Origin: Brachyspira sp.
GTDB taxonomy: Bacteria; Spirochaetota; Brachyspiria; Brachyspirales; Brachyspiraceae
NCBI RefSeq assembly: GCF_029258575.1
Contig: NZ_JARHYI010000154.1
Location: forward strand, 1-64,000
Direction of reading: 5' to 3'
DNA: 64,000 nucleotides
A program made the position numbers and the translations under genes. The notes beneath the pieces are model-generated. The model made no database searches and had not been told where the DNA came from. It saw only the letters and a program-made list of their open reading frames with translations. Each line of letters opens with the position of its first letter. The stretch's first letter is position 1. Positions 9,109-19,104 of the stretch are shown piece by piece.

Positions 9109-9816
9109 TTAATTAAAATATTCAGGAAATTTAGTTTTTAAAAAATCCATGTCATCCTTAACATGAGTTAAATGTACTTCCATTAATGGTATTAATTTTT
9201 TTATATTTTGTTCTTTTATTAAAAGAAGTATATTTTTATGCTCCATTAATGTCCTTCTTCTGTCCATTTTCATTATATTAAATATTCTAGCTCTGTTAAA
9301 ATGTTTTATAAAATCTTTTATTAAATTAAAAGTTAATTTTTTATCTGCTATTGAAAATAGTAATTCATGAAATTCATTATCCAATTTAAGAAGTTCGTAG
9401 AATCTATTAGTATTTATATGCTTTCCATATTGTTCTATATTTCTATTTAATAATTTTAAATCTTTTTCTGTATGATTATTACAAACAATTTTTATTATCT
9501 CTTTTTCAAGAACCATTCTCATAAAACTAGTTTCTTCAACTATACTAGTATCTATCAATGATACCATAGTTCCTTTCTGAGGATATATCTCGATTAAATT
9601 CAACTTTTCGAGCCTAGAAAAAGCTTCTCTTATAGGAGTTCTGCTTATAGATAACACCTCACTAACGATTTTTTCACTAATAAAAGTACCTGGCAATAAA
9701 CTCATATTTATAATATTGTATTCTAAACATCTTACAGCATAATCCCCTATAGGTTCATTGATTTCTCTATCTAATATTATTAAATTATCAGCATTATTAT
9801 TCTTGGCTTTAGGCAT
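9109..9816 (-). CDS. GntR-family transcriptional regulator (FCD type)
   Basis: LPGTFISEKIVSEVLSISRTPIREAFSRLEKLNLIEIYPQKGTMV wHTH, FCD-like C-terminal domain. Confidence 0.9.
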   Translation of the reverse strand: MPKAKNNNADNLIILDREINEPIGDYAVRCLEYNIINMSLLPGTFISEKIVSEVLSISRTPIREAFSRLEKLNLIEIYPQKGTMVSLIDTSIVEETSFMRMVLEKEIIKIVCNNHTEKDLKLLNRNIEQYGKHINTNRFYELLKLDNEFHELLFSIADKKLTFNLIKDFIKHFNRARIFNIMKMDRRRTLMEHKNILLLIKEQNIKKLIPLMEVHLTHVKDDMDFLKTKFPEYFN

Positions 9817-9824
9817 AATTTAAA

Positions 9825-9876
9825 AATATATCCTTAATAAATATTAAATTACAAAAATGTTTATTAAGGATATATT
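9825..9876. repeat. 17-bp perfect inverted repeat (terminator or attenuator candidate)
   Basis: AATATATCCTTAATAAA (9825-9841) / TTTATTAAGGATATATT (9860-9876), between the SGNH gene stop and the GntR gene start. Confidence 0.6.
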
Positions 9877-9899
9877 ATTTAGTAATAAACTTCAAGATA

Positions 9900-10541
9900 T
9901 TATTTTTCAAAAATATTTTTTATTTTTTCTGCTAAATGTTCGGCAACTATTTTATGAGATTCTTTAGTAAAATGTATTTGATCTTCTTCACTAGATTTAA
10001 TAATACTTCCCAAATCAAAAAAATATACATTTTCCTGTTCTGATAATAACTTATATTTTGATGATAATTCTTTTGATACAGATATAGAGTTTTTATCAAA
10101 TTCTGAAAAATTATTAACTGATTCTACTTTATCTCCTAAAGGAGGAGGTGCTAATACTAAAATTTTAGGCACATTGCATTTTATTTCATAATCATAATTT
10201 CTTATAGCTGAAATTATTCTTTTTATTCCCTGTGTAATTGTATTTGAAGGAGCAGAATATTTCACTTTCAAATCATTTGTCCCTAATGATATTATAACTA
10301 AATCTAAAGGTTTGCTTATTTCCAAAGTGGCATCTATAGAATGAAGTCCATTTCTTGATGATTTACATGGATCATTAAACATTGTTGTTCTTCCGCATAA
10401 TCCATTTTCTATAATTCTATATTTATCACCTAATATATATTGAAGTATACCTGTCCATCTTTCATTCACAGCATACCTTTCCATAATAACTGGAACAAAT
10501 CCAAATGTATTACTATCTCCATAACATAATATATTTATCAT
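9900..10541 (-). CDS. SGNH/GDSL-family hydrolase, paralog of 1163..1819
   Basis: MINILCYGDSNTFG, GRTTMF, LGTNDLKVKYSAPSN, DQIHFTKESHKIVAEHL; extensive similarity to the first copy. Confidence 0.85.
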   Translation of the reverse strand: MINILCYGDSNTFGFVPVIMERYAVNERWTGILQYILGDKYRIIENGLCGRTTMFNDPCKSSRNGLHSIDATLEISKPLDLVIISLGTNDLKVKYSAPSNTITQGIKRIISAIRNYDYEIKCNVPKILVLAPPPLGDKVESVNNFSEFDKNSISVSKELSSKYKLLSEQENVYFFDLGSIIKSSEEDQIHFTKESHKIVAEHLAEKIKNIFEK

Positions 10542-10633
10542 TATTAATCCTTTTTTATAAATATTATAAAAATATAATATAGATAAACAAAATTATTTTG
10601 TCAAATTTTTTTTTTAAAAAAACAAGTATTTTA

Positions 10634-10670
10634 TTGACAACAATAAATATTTTTACTAAAATACTAGTAT
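10634..10670 (+). promoter_or_regulatory. Predicted promoter plus overlapping operator of TRAP/uxu operon
   Basis: TTGACA (10634-10639), 17-nt spacer, TAAAAT (10657-10662), overlapping palindrome ATACTAGTAT (10661-10670). Confidence 0.6.
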
Positions 10671-10698
10671 GTTAATAAGAAACAATCGGAGGAAAAAC

Positions 10699-11697
10699 AT
10701 GAAAAAAATATTTTTAATATTATCTATATTTATTATGGGATTAATTATATCTTGCAGTAATTCTTCTAACAATAAGAATGGAACTAGAGTATTAAAGCTG
10801 TCCCATCCGCAAGCTGATGGATATCCATTAGATATAGCAGATAAAAAATTTGCTGAAATAGTAAGTAATAAAAGTGCTGGTAAATATATAATAGAAATAT
10901 ATCCATCTTCGCAATTAGGTGATTCAAAGGCATCTTTGGAACTAGCAAAATCTGATGTGATACAATTTGCACATATAAATGCTGCTGTATTAGAAAGTTT
11001 TGACTCTATGTTTTTAGCTTTAAATTTACCATATATATTTAAAGACTATACACATTATACAAATGTTATGAGAAACCAAGAGATAACTAAATATTTTGAA
11101 TCTACAATAAATGACGGATTCATATCATTAATGGCATTGGAAAGCGGTTCAAGAAATATATATACAAAATCAAAACCTATAAATACTACAAAAGATTTAC
11201 AAGGTTTAAAAATCAGAGTTCAGGATTCACCTACTTCTATAGAAATGATAAAACTTCTTGGTGGAAGTCCAGTAGTTATAAATTATAGTGAAGTATACAC
11301 ATCATTACAGCAAGGTGTAATAGACGGAGCCGAAAATAATTTTCCTTCTTTTGTTGAAACGGGACATGCTGAGGTAGCTAAATATTATTCATTAACAGAA
11401 CATATGAGAATTTCAGATATATTAACTGTTGGTGCTCCTTTCTGGAATTCTTTATCTGAAGAAGATAAACAAATGTTTAGAGATGCTGCTAGAGAAACCG
11501 AAGAATTTTTCTCTGAAATATGGAAAAAAAGTGAAGAAATGAATATGGAAAAAGCTGTTAAAGAATATGGTGTTACAATAGTAAAACCTGATACAACTTT
11601 ATTTAGAAATTCTGTATTAAAAATGCATGAAGATTTATATACAAAAAACCCAGAACTAAAAGGTATATTAGATTTTATAAAAAGCATGGAAAAATAA
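10699..11697 (+). CDS. dctP: TRAP transporter substrate-binding protein, DctP family (lipoprotein)
   Basis: Lipobox IISCS; QLGDSKASLELAKSD, LKGLKIRVQDSPT-type motifs. ATG at 10699 preferred because 10669 lies in the predicted promoter/operator. Confidence 0.88.
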   Translation: MKKIFLILSIFIMGLIISCSNSSNNKNGTRVLKLSHPQADGYPLDIADKKFAEIVSNKSAGKYIIEIYPSSQLGDSKASLELAKSDVIQFAHINAAVLESFDSMFLALNLPYIFKDYTHYTNVMRNQEITKYFESTINDGFISLMALESGSRNIYTKSKPINTTKDLQGLKIRVQDSPTSIEMIKLLGGSPVVINYSEVYTSLQQGVIDGAENNFPSFVETGHAEVAKYYSLTEHMRISDILTVGAPFWNSLSEEDKQMFRDAARETEEFFSEIWKKSEEMNMEKAVKEYGVTIVKPDTTLFRNSVLKMHEDLYTKNPELKGILDFIKSMEK

Positions 11698-11720
11698 AAA
11701 TATTTATTTAAGGAAGAAAA

Positions 11721-12209
11721 ATGACATTTTTAAATAAAATAAAATCTTATATAGATAAATGCCTATTTATTTTATTATTCTTTATAGTTTCATCTATACT
11801 GGTTTGTATATGCCTTCAAGTTTTTTCTAGATATTTATTAAAGCATCCTTTTGTTTTTACAGAAGAATTGGTTAGATTCCTATTAATATGGCTAGGATTA
11901 TTTGGTGCTAGTTATACTTTTGGAAGAAAAGGACATATAGCTTTAACTTTGATTTTAGATAAATTTAAAGGGAATTTAAAAAAAATAGTTAATATATTAA
12001 TAAATATATTAGTATTAATATTTTCTGTATTAGTTTTGACTATTGGTGGTTTTAAATTGATACTAATAACAAAAACACAATTATCATCTGTATTAACAAT
12101 ACCAATATGGTGGGTTTATATAGTAGCTCCAATAAGCGGAATAATAACCACTTTTTATCAATTATACTTTATGTTGTTAAATCTACTTAATAAAGGAGAA
12201 CAACAATGA
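11721..12209 (+). CDS. dctQ: TRAP transporter small permease, DctQ family
   Basis: Four TM segments; EELVRFLLIWLGLFGASYTFGRKGHIAL signature. Ends in TGA overlapping the next start. Confidence 0.9.
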   Translation: MTFLNKIKSYIDKCLFILLFFIVSSILVCICLQVFSRYLLKHPFVFTEELVRFLLIWLGLFGASYTFGRKGHIALTLILDKFKGNLKKIVNILINILVLIFSVLVLTIGGFKLILITKTQLSSVLTIPIWWVYIVAPISGIITTFYQLYFMLLNLLNKGEQQ

Positions 12210-13507
12210 TAATATCTATTATTATACTAATAATAACATTTGCTGTATTTTTACTGCTAGGTCTTCCAATATCAATAACTATAGCATTATCTTCTTTTTT
12301 AGTAATGATAATGCATTTACCTTTAGACATGTCAATGTTAACATCAGTGCAGGCTATGATTAATTCATTAAATTCATTTCCTTTATTAGCTATTCCATTA
12401 TTTATATTATCAGGTTCTATAATGAATACTGGAGGACTTGCTATAAGGTTAATAAATTTTTCAAAATTATTTACTGGAAAATTACCAAATCCTTTATGGC
12501 ATATTAATGTAATAGCAAATATGTTCTTTGGAGCACTATCAGGAGCAGCAGTTGCAGCAGAAGTTGCTGTAGGAAAAATAATAATACCGCTTGAAGAAAA
12601 AGATAATTATGATATGTCTTTTAGTACAGCTGTAAACATTACTTCATGTACAACTGGTTTGCTAATACCACCAAGCAATATATTTATAGTATATTCTCTT
12701 GTAAGCGGAGGCACATCTATATCAGCTCTATTTTTCGCAGGATATATACCAGGTATTTTAATGGGATTAGGTATTATGCTTGTATGTATATTAACATCTA
12801 TTAAAAATAAAACCAAAATTACAAGAGAAAAGATAACTATAAAAGAAAGCCTAATTATAATTTGGAAAGCTATACCAAGTTTATTATTGATAGTCATTGT
12901 TATAGGGGGTATAGTTAAAGGAGTATTTACTGCAACAGAAGGTGCTGGTATAGCTGCATTATATAGTTTAATATTATCTTTAATTTATAAAAGTTTAACT
13001 TTTAAAAAATTAATTTCTATAATAGAAGATACTATTATTATTTCAGGTATTTCTTTATTCTTGGTGGCTTGTTCATCTATAATGTCATGGATACTTTCTT
13101 ATTCACATATACCAGAAATTGTGGCAACTGCTCTATTATCAATATCTTCTAATCCAATAATTATTCTTTTAATTATAAATGTTATATTGTTAATAGTAGG
13201 ATGTTTTATAGATATAACTCCTGCAATATTAATATTTACACCTATATTTCTTCCTATAGTAAAAAGCATAGGAATTCATCCTGTACATTTTGGTACAATA
13301 TTAGCTTTTAATTTATGCATAGGAATGATGACTCCTCCTGTTGGTAATGCTTTATTTGTAGGATGTTCTTTAACAGGTAAAAAAATAGAAGATGTAATAC
13401 CTAAAATGATTCCTATATTTGCTGTGCTAGTAATTATACTATTATTAGTTACTTTTGTCCCATCTATAAGTTTATTTTTACCTAAAATAGCTGGACTTTT
13501 AAATTAA
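12206..13507 (+). CDS. dctM: TRAP transporter large permease, DctM family
   Basis: FPLLAIPLFILSGSIMNTGGLA; DITPAILIFTPIFLPIVKSIGIHPVHFGTI; GMMTPPVGNALFV. Confidence 0.93.
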   Translation: MIISIIILIITFAVFLLLGLPISITIALSSFLVMIMHLPLDMSMLTSVQAMINSLNSFPLLAIPLFILSGSIMNTGGLAIRLINFSKLFTGKLPNPLWHINVIANMFFGALSGAAVAAEVAVGKIIIPLEEKDNYDMSFSTAVNITSCTTGLLIPPSNIFIVYSLVSGGTSISALFFAGYIPGILMGLGIMLVCILTSIKNKTKITREKITIKESLIIIWKAIPSLLLIVIVIGGIVKGVFTATEGAGIAALYSLILSLIYKSLTFKKLISIIEDTIIISGISLFLVACSSIMSWILSYSHIPEIVATALLSISSNPIIILLIINVILLIVGCFIDITPAILIFTPIFLPIVKSIGIHPVHFGTILAFNLCIGMMTPPVGNALFVGCSLTGKKIEDVIPKMIPIFAVLVIILLLVTFVPSISLFLPKIAGLLN

Positions 13508-13522
13508 AATTAAGGCATAAAA

Positions 13523-15151
13523 ATGATTAAGTTAAATATTAATAATTTAAATAATATAGATTTCTGGGAAAATGCAGGGATACAAATTCCTAAATATGAT
13601 ATAAACAAAATAAGAGAAAATACTAATAAAAATCCATCTTGGATACATTTCGGAGCAGGAAATATATTCAGATGCTTTATTGCCAGAATAGCTGATAGTC
13701 TTCTAAATGATAATATTATAGATACTGGAATAATTGCTGTTGATACGCATGCCGCTGGAATGGATAATGATTATGAAATGATTGATAAAGTTTATAAGCC
13801 TTTTGATAATCTAACACTATCAGCATTCATAACTAGTAGCGGAGATATAGATAAAAAAGTTATAGGAAGCATTACAGATATACTGCATGCCGATTTCATA
13901 AACTATTATGATGAATTAAAAAAAATATTTATATCAAGTTCCCTTAAAATAGTTAGTTTTACTATTACTGAAAAAGGATATTCAATAAAAGACTTAAACG
14001 GTAATTATAATAGTACAGTTAAAGAAGATGTTAATAATGAACCTAAAAAAGCAAAAAATATAATGAGTATAGCTACTGCAATGCTCTTAGAACGTTATAA
14101 AAACGGAGCTTACCCTATAGCTATGCTTAGTATAGATAACTGCTCTAATAATGGAGATAAATTAAAATCATCTATTACTGATATAGCAAAAGAATGGATA
14201 AAAAAAGGTTTTGCAGATGATGGATTTATAAAATACCTTGAAGACAATAAAAAGGTTGGTTTTCCTTTAAGCATGGTTGATAAAATAACTCCAAGACCTT
14301 CAGAAATTATATACAAAAAATTACAGGAAATAGGACTTGATGATATGGCGGTATTCAAAATTGGACATAATGATATGGCTGCTTTTGTCAATGCTGAAGT
14401 ATCAGAATATTTAATAATTGAAGATTTATTTCCAAATGGGAGAGTAGCATTAGAAAGAGCAGGAGTATACCTAACCGATAGAATAACTGTTCAAACCTCA
14501 GAAAAAATGAAGGTTACTACCTGTTTAAATCCTTTACATACAGCTTTAGCAGTATTCGGATGCTTACTCAATTATGATTTTATATATGAAGAGATGAAGA
14601 ATCCTATGCTCAAAAAATTAGTTGAAAAAATAGGATATGATGAAGGTATGAAAGTAGTAGATGATCCTAAAATTTTAAATCCAAGAGCTTTTATAAATGA
14701 AGTAATTGAAGAGCGTCTAGTAAATCCTTATATACCAGATTCTCCTCAAAGAATAGCAGCAGACACTTCTCAGAAAATACCTATAAGATACGGAGAAACA
14801 TTAAAATCTTATATAAAAAATGGGCTTGATACATCATCTTTAATAGGCATACCATTAACCATAGCTGCTTGGTTAAGATATTTAATGGGTATAGATGATA
14901 ATGGAAAGAAAATGAATATAAGTCCTGATCCTATGCTTGAAGAATTACAAACTTATATAAAAAATATAAAATTTAAAGATACTAAATCTATAGGAAATAA
15001 TTTAAAACCTATTTTATCTAATAAAATAATATTTGCTGTTGATTTATATGATGAAAAAATCAATCTAGGTAATAAAATAGAAGGATATTTTGCTGAAATG
15101 ATATGCAGTGAAAATGCTGTTAGAGAATGCTTGAAAAAATATATTAATTAA
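13523..15151 (+). CDS. uxuB: Fructuronate reductase / mannitol-dehydrogenase-family oxidoreductase
   Basis: WIHFGAGNIFRCF, KITPRPSE, TCLNPLHTALAVFGCLL; directly upstream of uxuA. Confidence 0.85.
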   Translation: MIKLNINNLNNIDFWENAGIQIPKYDINKIRENTNKNPSWIHFGAGNIFRCFIARIADSLLNDNIIDTGIIAVDTHAAGMDNDYEMIDKVYKPFDNLTLSAFITSSGDIDKKVIGSITDILHADFINYYDELKKIFISSSLKIVSFTITEKGYSIKDLNGNYNSTVKEDVNNEPKKAKNIMSIATAMLLERYKNGAYPIAMLSIDNCSNNGDKLKSSITDIAKEWIKKGFADDGFIKYLEDNKKVGFPLSMVDKITPRPSEIIYKKLQEIGLDDMAVFKIGHNDMAAFVNAEVSEYLIIEDLFPNGRVALERAGVYLTDRITVQTSEKMKVTTCLNPLHTALAVFGCLLNYDFIYEEMKNPMLKKLVEKIGYDEGMKVVDDPKILNPRAFINEVIEERLVNPYIPDSPQRIAADTSQKIPIRYGETLKSYIKNGLDTSSLIGIPLTIAAWLRYLMGIDDNGKKMNISPDPMLEELQTYIKNIKFKDTKSIGNNLKPILSNKIIFAVDLYDEKINLGNKIEGYFAEMICSENAVRECLKKYIN

Positions 15152-15165
15152 GGAGAATTTTTATT

Positions 15166-16233
15166 ATGATAATGACTTTAAGATGGTTCGGAAAGAATTT
15201 TGATTCTGTAACTTTGAAACAAATTAGACAAATTCCCGGAATAAAAGGCGTAATAACAACATTATATGATAGTAAAGTGGGGGATATTTGGAAAGAAGAA
15301 GATGTACAAAATTTAAAAAAGGAAGTTGAAGATGCTGGTTTGAAAATATATGGTATAGAAAGTGTGAATATACATGATGATATAAAAATAGGTCTTCCTA
15401 GCAGAGATAAATATATAGAAAATTATATAAAAACTTTAGAAGTGTTAGGTAAATCTGAAATTAAGCTAGTATGTTATAATTTTATGCCTGTATTTGATTG
15501 GACTAGAAGCGATTTATCAAAAATGCGTCCAGATGGTTCAACCGTTTTATCATACGACCAAGATGAAATAGATAAAATAGATCCTCAGAAAATGTTTGAA
15601 CAAATTGATTCAAGTTCTAACGGTTTTGTAATGCCAGGCTGGGAACCTGAAAGACTTAGCAGATTAAAAGAACTTTTTGAAATGTATAAAGGTATTGATG
15701 ATGAAAAGTTATTTAAAAATTTACAATATTTCTTGAATGCTGTAATACCTACTTGTGAAAAATATGATATAAAAATGGCTATACATCCAGATGATCCTGC
15801 TTGGCCTGTATTCGGACTTCCAAGAATTATAGTAAATAAAGAAAATATTTTAAGAATGGTTAATAGTGTTAATAGCCCTTGTAATGGAGTAACATTATGT
15901 GCAGGTTCTTTAGGTTCTAATCCTAAAAATGATATACCTGATATAGTAAGAAGTTTGAAAGGAAAAATTTTCTTTGCCCATGTAAGAAATCTAGAGCATA
16001 CTGCTCCTGGAAAATTCCAAGAAGCAGCTCATTTATCAAGCGACGGATCTATGGATATGTTTGCTATTATGAAAGCATTTTATGATATAGATTTTGAAGG
16101 ACCATTCAGACCAGATCATGGAAGAGCTATTTGGGACGAGGTATCAATGCCTGGATACGGACTTTATGACAGAGCATTAGGAGCTGTTTATTTACAAGGA
16201 TTATGGGAAGCAATAGAAAAAATGAGCAAATAA
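15166..16233 (+). CDS. uxuA: Mannonate dehydratase
   Basis: MTLRWFGKNFDSVTLKQIRQIPGIKGVITTLYD; MAIHPDDPAWPVFGLPRI; RPDHGRAIWDE. Confidence 0.96.
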   Translation: MIMTLRWFGKNFDSVTLKQIRQIPGIKGVITTLYDSKVGDIWKEEDVQNLKKEVEDAGLKIYGIESVNIHDDIKIGLPSRDKYIENYIKTLEVLGKSEIKLVCYNFMPVFDWTRSDLSKMRPDGSTVLSYDQDEIDKIDPQKMFEQIDSSSNGFVMPGWEPERLSRLKELFEMYKGIDDEKLFKNLQYFLNAVIPTCEKYDIKMAIHPDDPAWPVFGLPRIIVNKENILRMVNSVNSPCNGVTLCAGSLGSNPKNDIPDIVRSLKGKIFFAHVRNLEHTAPGKFQEAAHLSSDGSMDMFAIMKAFYDIDFEGPFRPDHGRAIWDEVSMPGYGLYDRALGAVYLQGLWEAIEKMSK

Positions 16234-16278
16234 TTAAAAATATATTTTTATTATATACATAAACAAAAGGATAACATT

Positions 16279-17685
16279 ATGAAAACTTTTATGGATAAAG
16301 ATTTTCTGCTGTATAATGAAACATCAAAAACTCTTTTTCATGATTTTGCAGAAAAATGCCCTATATTTGATTATCATTGCCATTTAAATACAAAAGAAAT
16401 TGCTGAGAATAAAACTTTTAAAAATATAACAGAAATATGGCTTTATGCTGACCATTATAAATGGAGAATGATGAGGGCTAATGGTATAGAAGAAAAATTT
16501 ATAACAGGAAATGCATCTGATTATGATAAGTTTAGAGCTTGGGTAAAAACTATACCAAATTTAATAGGAAATCCTCTATATCATTGGAGTCATTTAGAAC
16601 TTCAGAGGTATTTTGATATTTATGAAATAATCAATGATGATAATGCAGATATTATATGGAATGAAGCTAATAAAAAATTGCAGAATATGACTGTTAAAGA
16701 TATTCTAAAAAAATTTAGAGTTCACACTATAGGAACAACAGATGATCCTACTGATAATTTAGAATATCATAAATTAATAAATGAAGGAAATGCAAAAATA
16801 GGAAAAATAGATACGAAAGTTCTGCCTTCTTTCAGACCTGATAAATATATAAATATAGAAATGCCTGACTTCAGTGAATATATAAAAAAACTATCAGATT
16901 TAAGCTCAGTAAAGATAATTGATATAGAATCATTAATTGAAGCATTATATAACAGAATTGATTATTTCAAAAGTTTAGGATGTGTATCAAGTGATTGTTC
17001 ATTATCAAGAGTTCCATTCAATTTAGAGAATGAAAAAAATATTAATGATATTTTTAAAAAGGCTATAAGAAAAGAAACATTAACATTAGAAGATATAGAA
17101 AAATATAAAACTTATATACTAATGAAATTAATAAAAAAATATAAAGAATCAAATTTAGTTATGCAGATACATATTTCAGCAATGAGAAACAATAATGAAA
17201 TAATGTTCAAAAAATTAGGAACAGATACAGGATATGATTCTATAGGAGATTCTAATATAATAGAAAAACTTTCATTGTTATTGAAAAATGCTGATAATGA
17301 AAGTGGACTTCCAAAAATTATTTTCTATAGTCTTAATCATAAAGATTATTATCCTATATCCGCACTTATGGGATGTTTTCAGGAAGAAGGAATTAAAGGA
17401 AAAATGCAGCTCGGTTCGGCTTGGTGGTTTTTAGATAATAAAGACGGTATGGAAGAACAAATTACAATTCTTGCAAACACAGGTTCATTAGGTTTATTTG
17501 TAGGAATGCTTACAGATTCAAGAAGTTTTTTATCATATTCAAGACATGAATATTTTAGAAGAATATTATGCAATATAATAGGACAATGGGCTGAAAATGG
17601 AGAAATTCCAAATGATATTAAATATTTAGGAAATATTATAGAAAATATATGTTTTAATAATTCTAATATTTATTTTAACAGTTAA
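16279..17685 (+). CDS. uxaC: Glucuronate (uronate) isomerase
   Basis: FDYHCHLNTKEIAENKTF, TTDDPTDNLEYH, FRPDKYINI, GCFQEEGIKGKMQLGSAWWFLDNKDGMEEQ. Confidence 0.96.
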   Translation: MKTFMDKDFLLYNETSKTLFHDFAEKCPIFDYHCHLNTKEIAENKTFKNITEIWLYADHYKWRMMRANGIEEKFITGNASDYDKFRAWVKTIPNLIGNPLYHWSHLELQRYFDIYEIINDDNADIIWNEANKKLQNMTVKDILKKFRVHTIGTTDDPTDNLEYHKLINEGNAKIGKIDTKVLPSFRPDKYINIEMPDFSEYIKKLSDLSSVKIIDIESLIEALYNRIDYFKSLGCVSSDCSLSRVPFNLENEKNINDIFKKAIRKETLTLEDIEKYKTYILMKLIKKYKESNLVMQIHISAMRNNNEIMFKKLGTDTGYDSIGDSNIIEKLSLLLKNADNESGLPKIIFYSLNHKDYYPISALMGCFQEEGIKGKMQLGSAWWFLDNKDGMEEQITILANTGSLGLFVGMLTDSRSFLSYSRHEYFRRILCNIIGQWAENGEIPNDIKYLGNIIENICFNNSNIYFNS

Positions 17686-17736
17686 ATATGATAAATTATA
17701 AACATTAATTTAATATATTTCACGGAGTTTTTTTAT

Positions 17737-18363
17737 ATGTTAGAACAATATATACAAAATAAAATAATACCTGTAGTAGTTGTAGAAAATGAAGAAGAAA
17801 TAAGAAATATAGCAGAACTTTGTTTGGAGTTTCTTCCTTCTATAGAATTAACACTTAGAACTGAATATGGATATAAGGCTTTAGAAATATTAGCTAAAGA
17901 CTATCCATCACTTCCAAGAGCTGCTGCCACTGTTTTGAATACTGAACAAGTTGATAGAATATTGGATTTAGGTACAAATATAATAATAAGTCCGGGCTTC
18001 CAACCTGTAATGCTGGAATATGCTAAAAATAAAAATTATGATTATATACCAGGTGCTGCAACACCTTCTGAGATTGAACAATGTTTAGTTTACGGACATA
18101 AATATATCAAATTTTTTCATGCAGGACTTTTTGGAGGAATAGACTGGATAAAAAATATAGCTCCTGTTTATCAGCATACTGGTGTAAAATTTATGCCTTT
18201 GGGAGGAGTAAGTATTAATAATGTAAAAGAATACTTACAAAACAAACATGTATTTGCATGTGGCGGTTCTTGGTTATGTCCTAAAAATCTAATGGAAGAA
18301 AAAAATTGGAAGGAGATAAAAAGAAGATTTGAAGAGGCTTATAAATTAATAAAAGAGCTATAA
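17737..18363 (+). CDS. kdgA: KDPG/KHG aldolase family protein
   Basis: IELTLRTEYGYKAL, ISPGFQPVMLEYAK, YIPGAATPSEIEQ, KFFHAGLFGG, FMPLGGVS. Confidence 0.9.
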   Translation: MLEQYIQNKIIPVVVVENEEEIRNIAELCLEFLPSIELTLRTEYGYKALEILAKDYPSLPRAAATVLNTEQVDRILDLGTNIIISPGFQPVMLEYAKNKNYDYIPGAATPSEIEQCLVYGHKYIKFFHAGLFGGIDWIKNIAPVYQHTGVKFMPLGGVSINNVKEYLQNKHVFACGGSWLCPKNLMEEKNWKEIKRRFEEAYKLIKEL

Positions 18364-18454
18364 AATTGATAATATATGTTAAAATAAATTTGCATTCACT
18401 TATTATTTTTTATATAATTGATAATTATAATATAAAATTAGGAAAGTATATAAT

Positions 18455-19033
18455 ATGATTAGTGAAGATAATAAATATTTTTATAGTGCATTGAGTAATA
18501 TTCAAAATAAAAAATATAATGAAGCTATTGATGATTTGAATAAAGTTATAGAACTGGATAATAATAATTTAGACGCCTATCATAATTTGGCTAGAATATA
18601 TTATGATATAAAAGAATATGATAAAGCTATAGATACATATAATAGATCTATAGAAATATATCCCCATGATAGCGATGTATACTATTACAGAGCAGAAATT
18701 TATATAGCAAAAGAAGAATATGATAAGGCAATAGAAGATTTGGAAAAAGTTTTTATAAAAAATGAAGCATATTCAGATGCTTATTATTTGATGTCTGTTA
18801 TATATAGAAAAAAGAAAAAATATAAAAAAGCTATTAAATATTTAAAGAAAACTTTAGAATTTAATTTAGAAGATTATATAGCATACTATGATTTATATAA
18901 ACTATATACCATAATTTCAGATCATGAAAAAGAAAATGAAAGAAAAGAAAAATATATTTCAAAAGCTCAAAAATATTTAAAAAAATCTTCTGATTTAGGA
19001 TATGAAAAAGCTATAGAAAAATTAAACTTGTAA
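18455..19033 (+). CDS. TPR-repeat protein
   Basis: Repeated (N)KKYNEAIDDLNKVIELD / KEYDKAIDTYNRSIEIYP units. Confidence 0.85.
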   Translation: MISEDNKYFYSALSNIQNKKYNEAIDDLNKVIELDNNNLDAYHNLARIYYDIKEYDKAIDTYNRSIEIYPHDSDVYYYRAEIYIAKEEYDKAIEDLEKVFIKNEAYSDAYYLMSVIYRKKKKYKKAIKYLKKTLEFNLEDYIAYYDLYKLYTIISDHEKENERKEKYISKAQKYLKKSSDLGYEKAIEKLNL

Positions 19034-19104
19034 AACAGTAACTTGCAATATTGAAAATATAAAATATTATAATATTAAATTATTATAAAAGGAGTTTATT
19101 AATT

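Noticed and set aside
10669-10698. ORF-track start of the DctP gene at 10669
   Set aside because: Falls inside the predicted -10/operator; the ATG at 10699 follows a Shine-Dalgarno-like GGAGG and gives a proper lipoprotein signal peptide.
13800-13900. Possible mobile element or prophage genes in the window
   Set aside because: No transposase, integrase, recombinase or phage structural motifs seen in any listed ORF.
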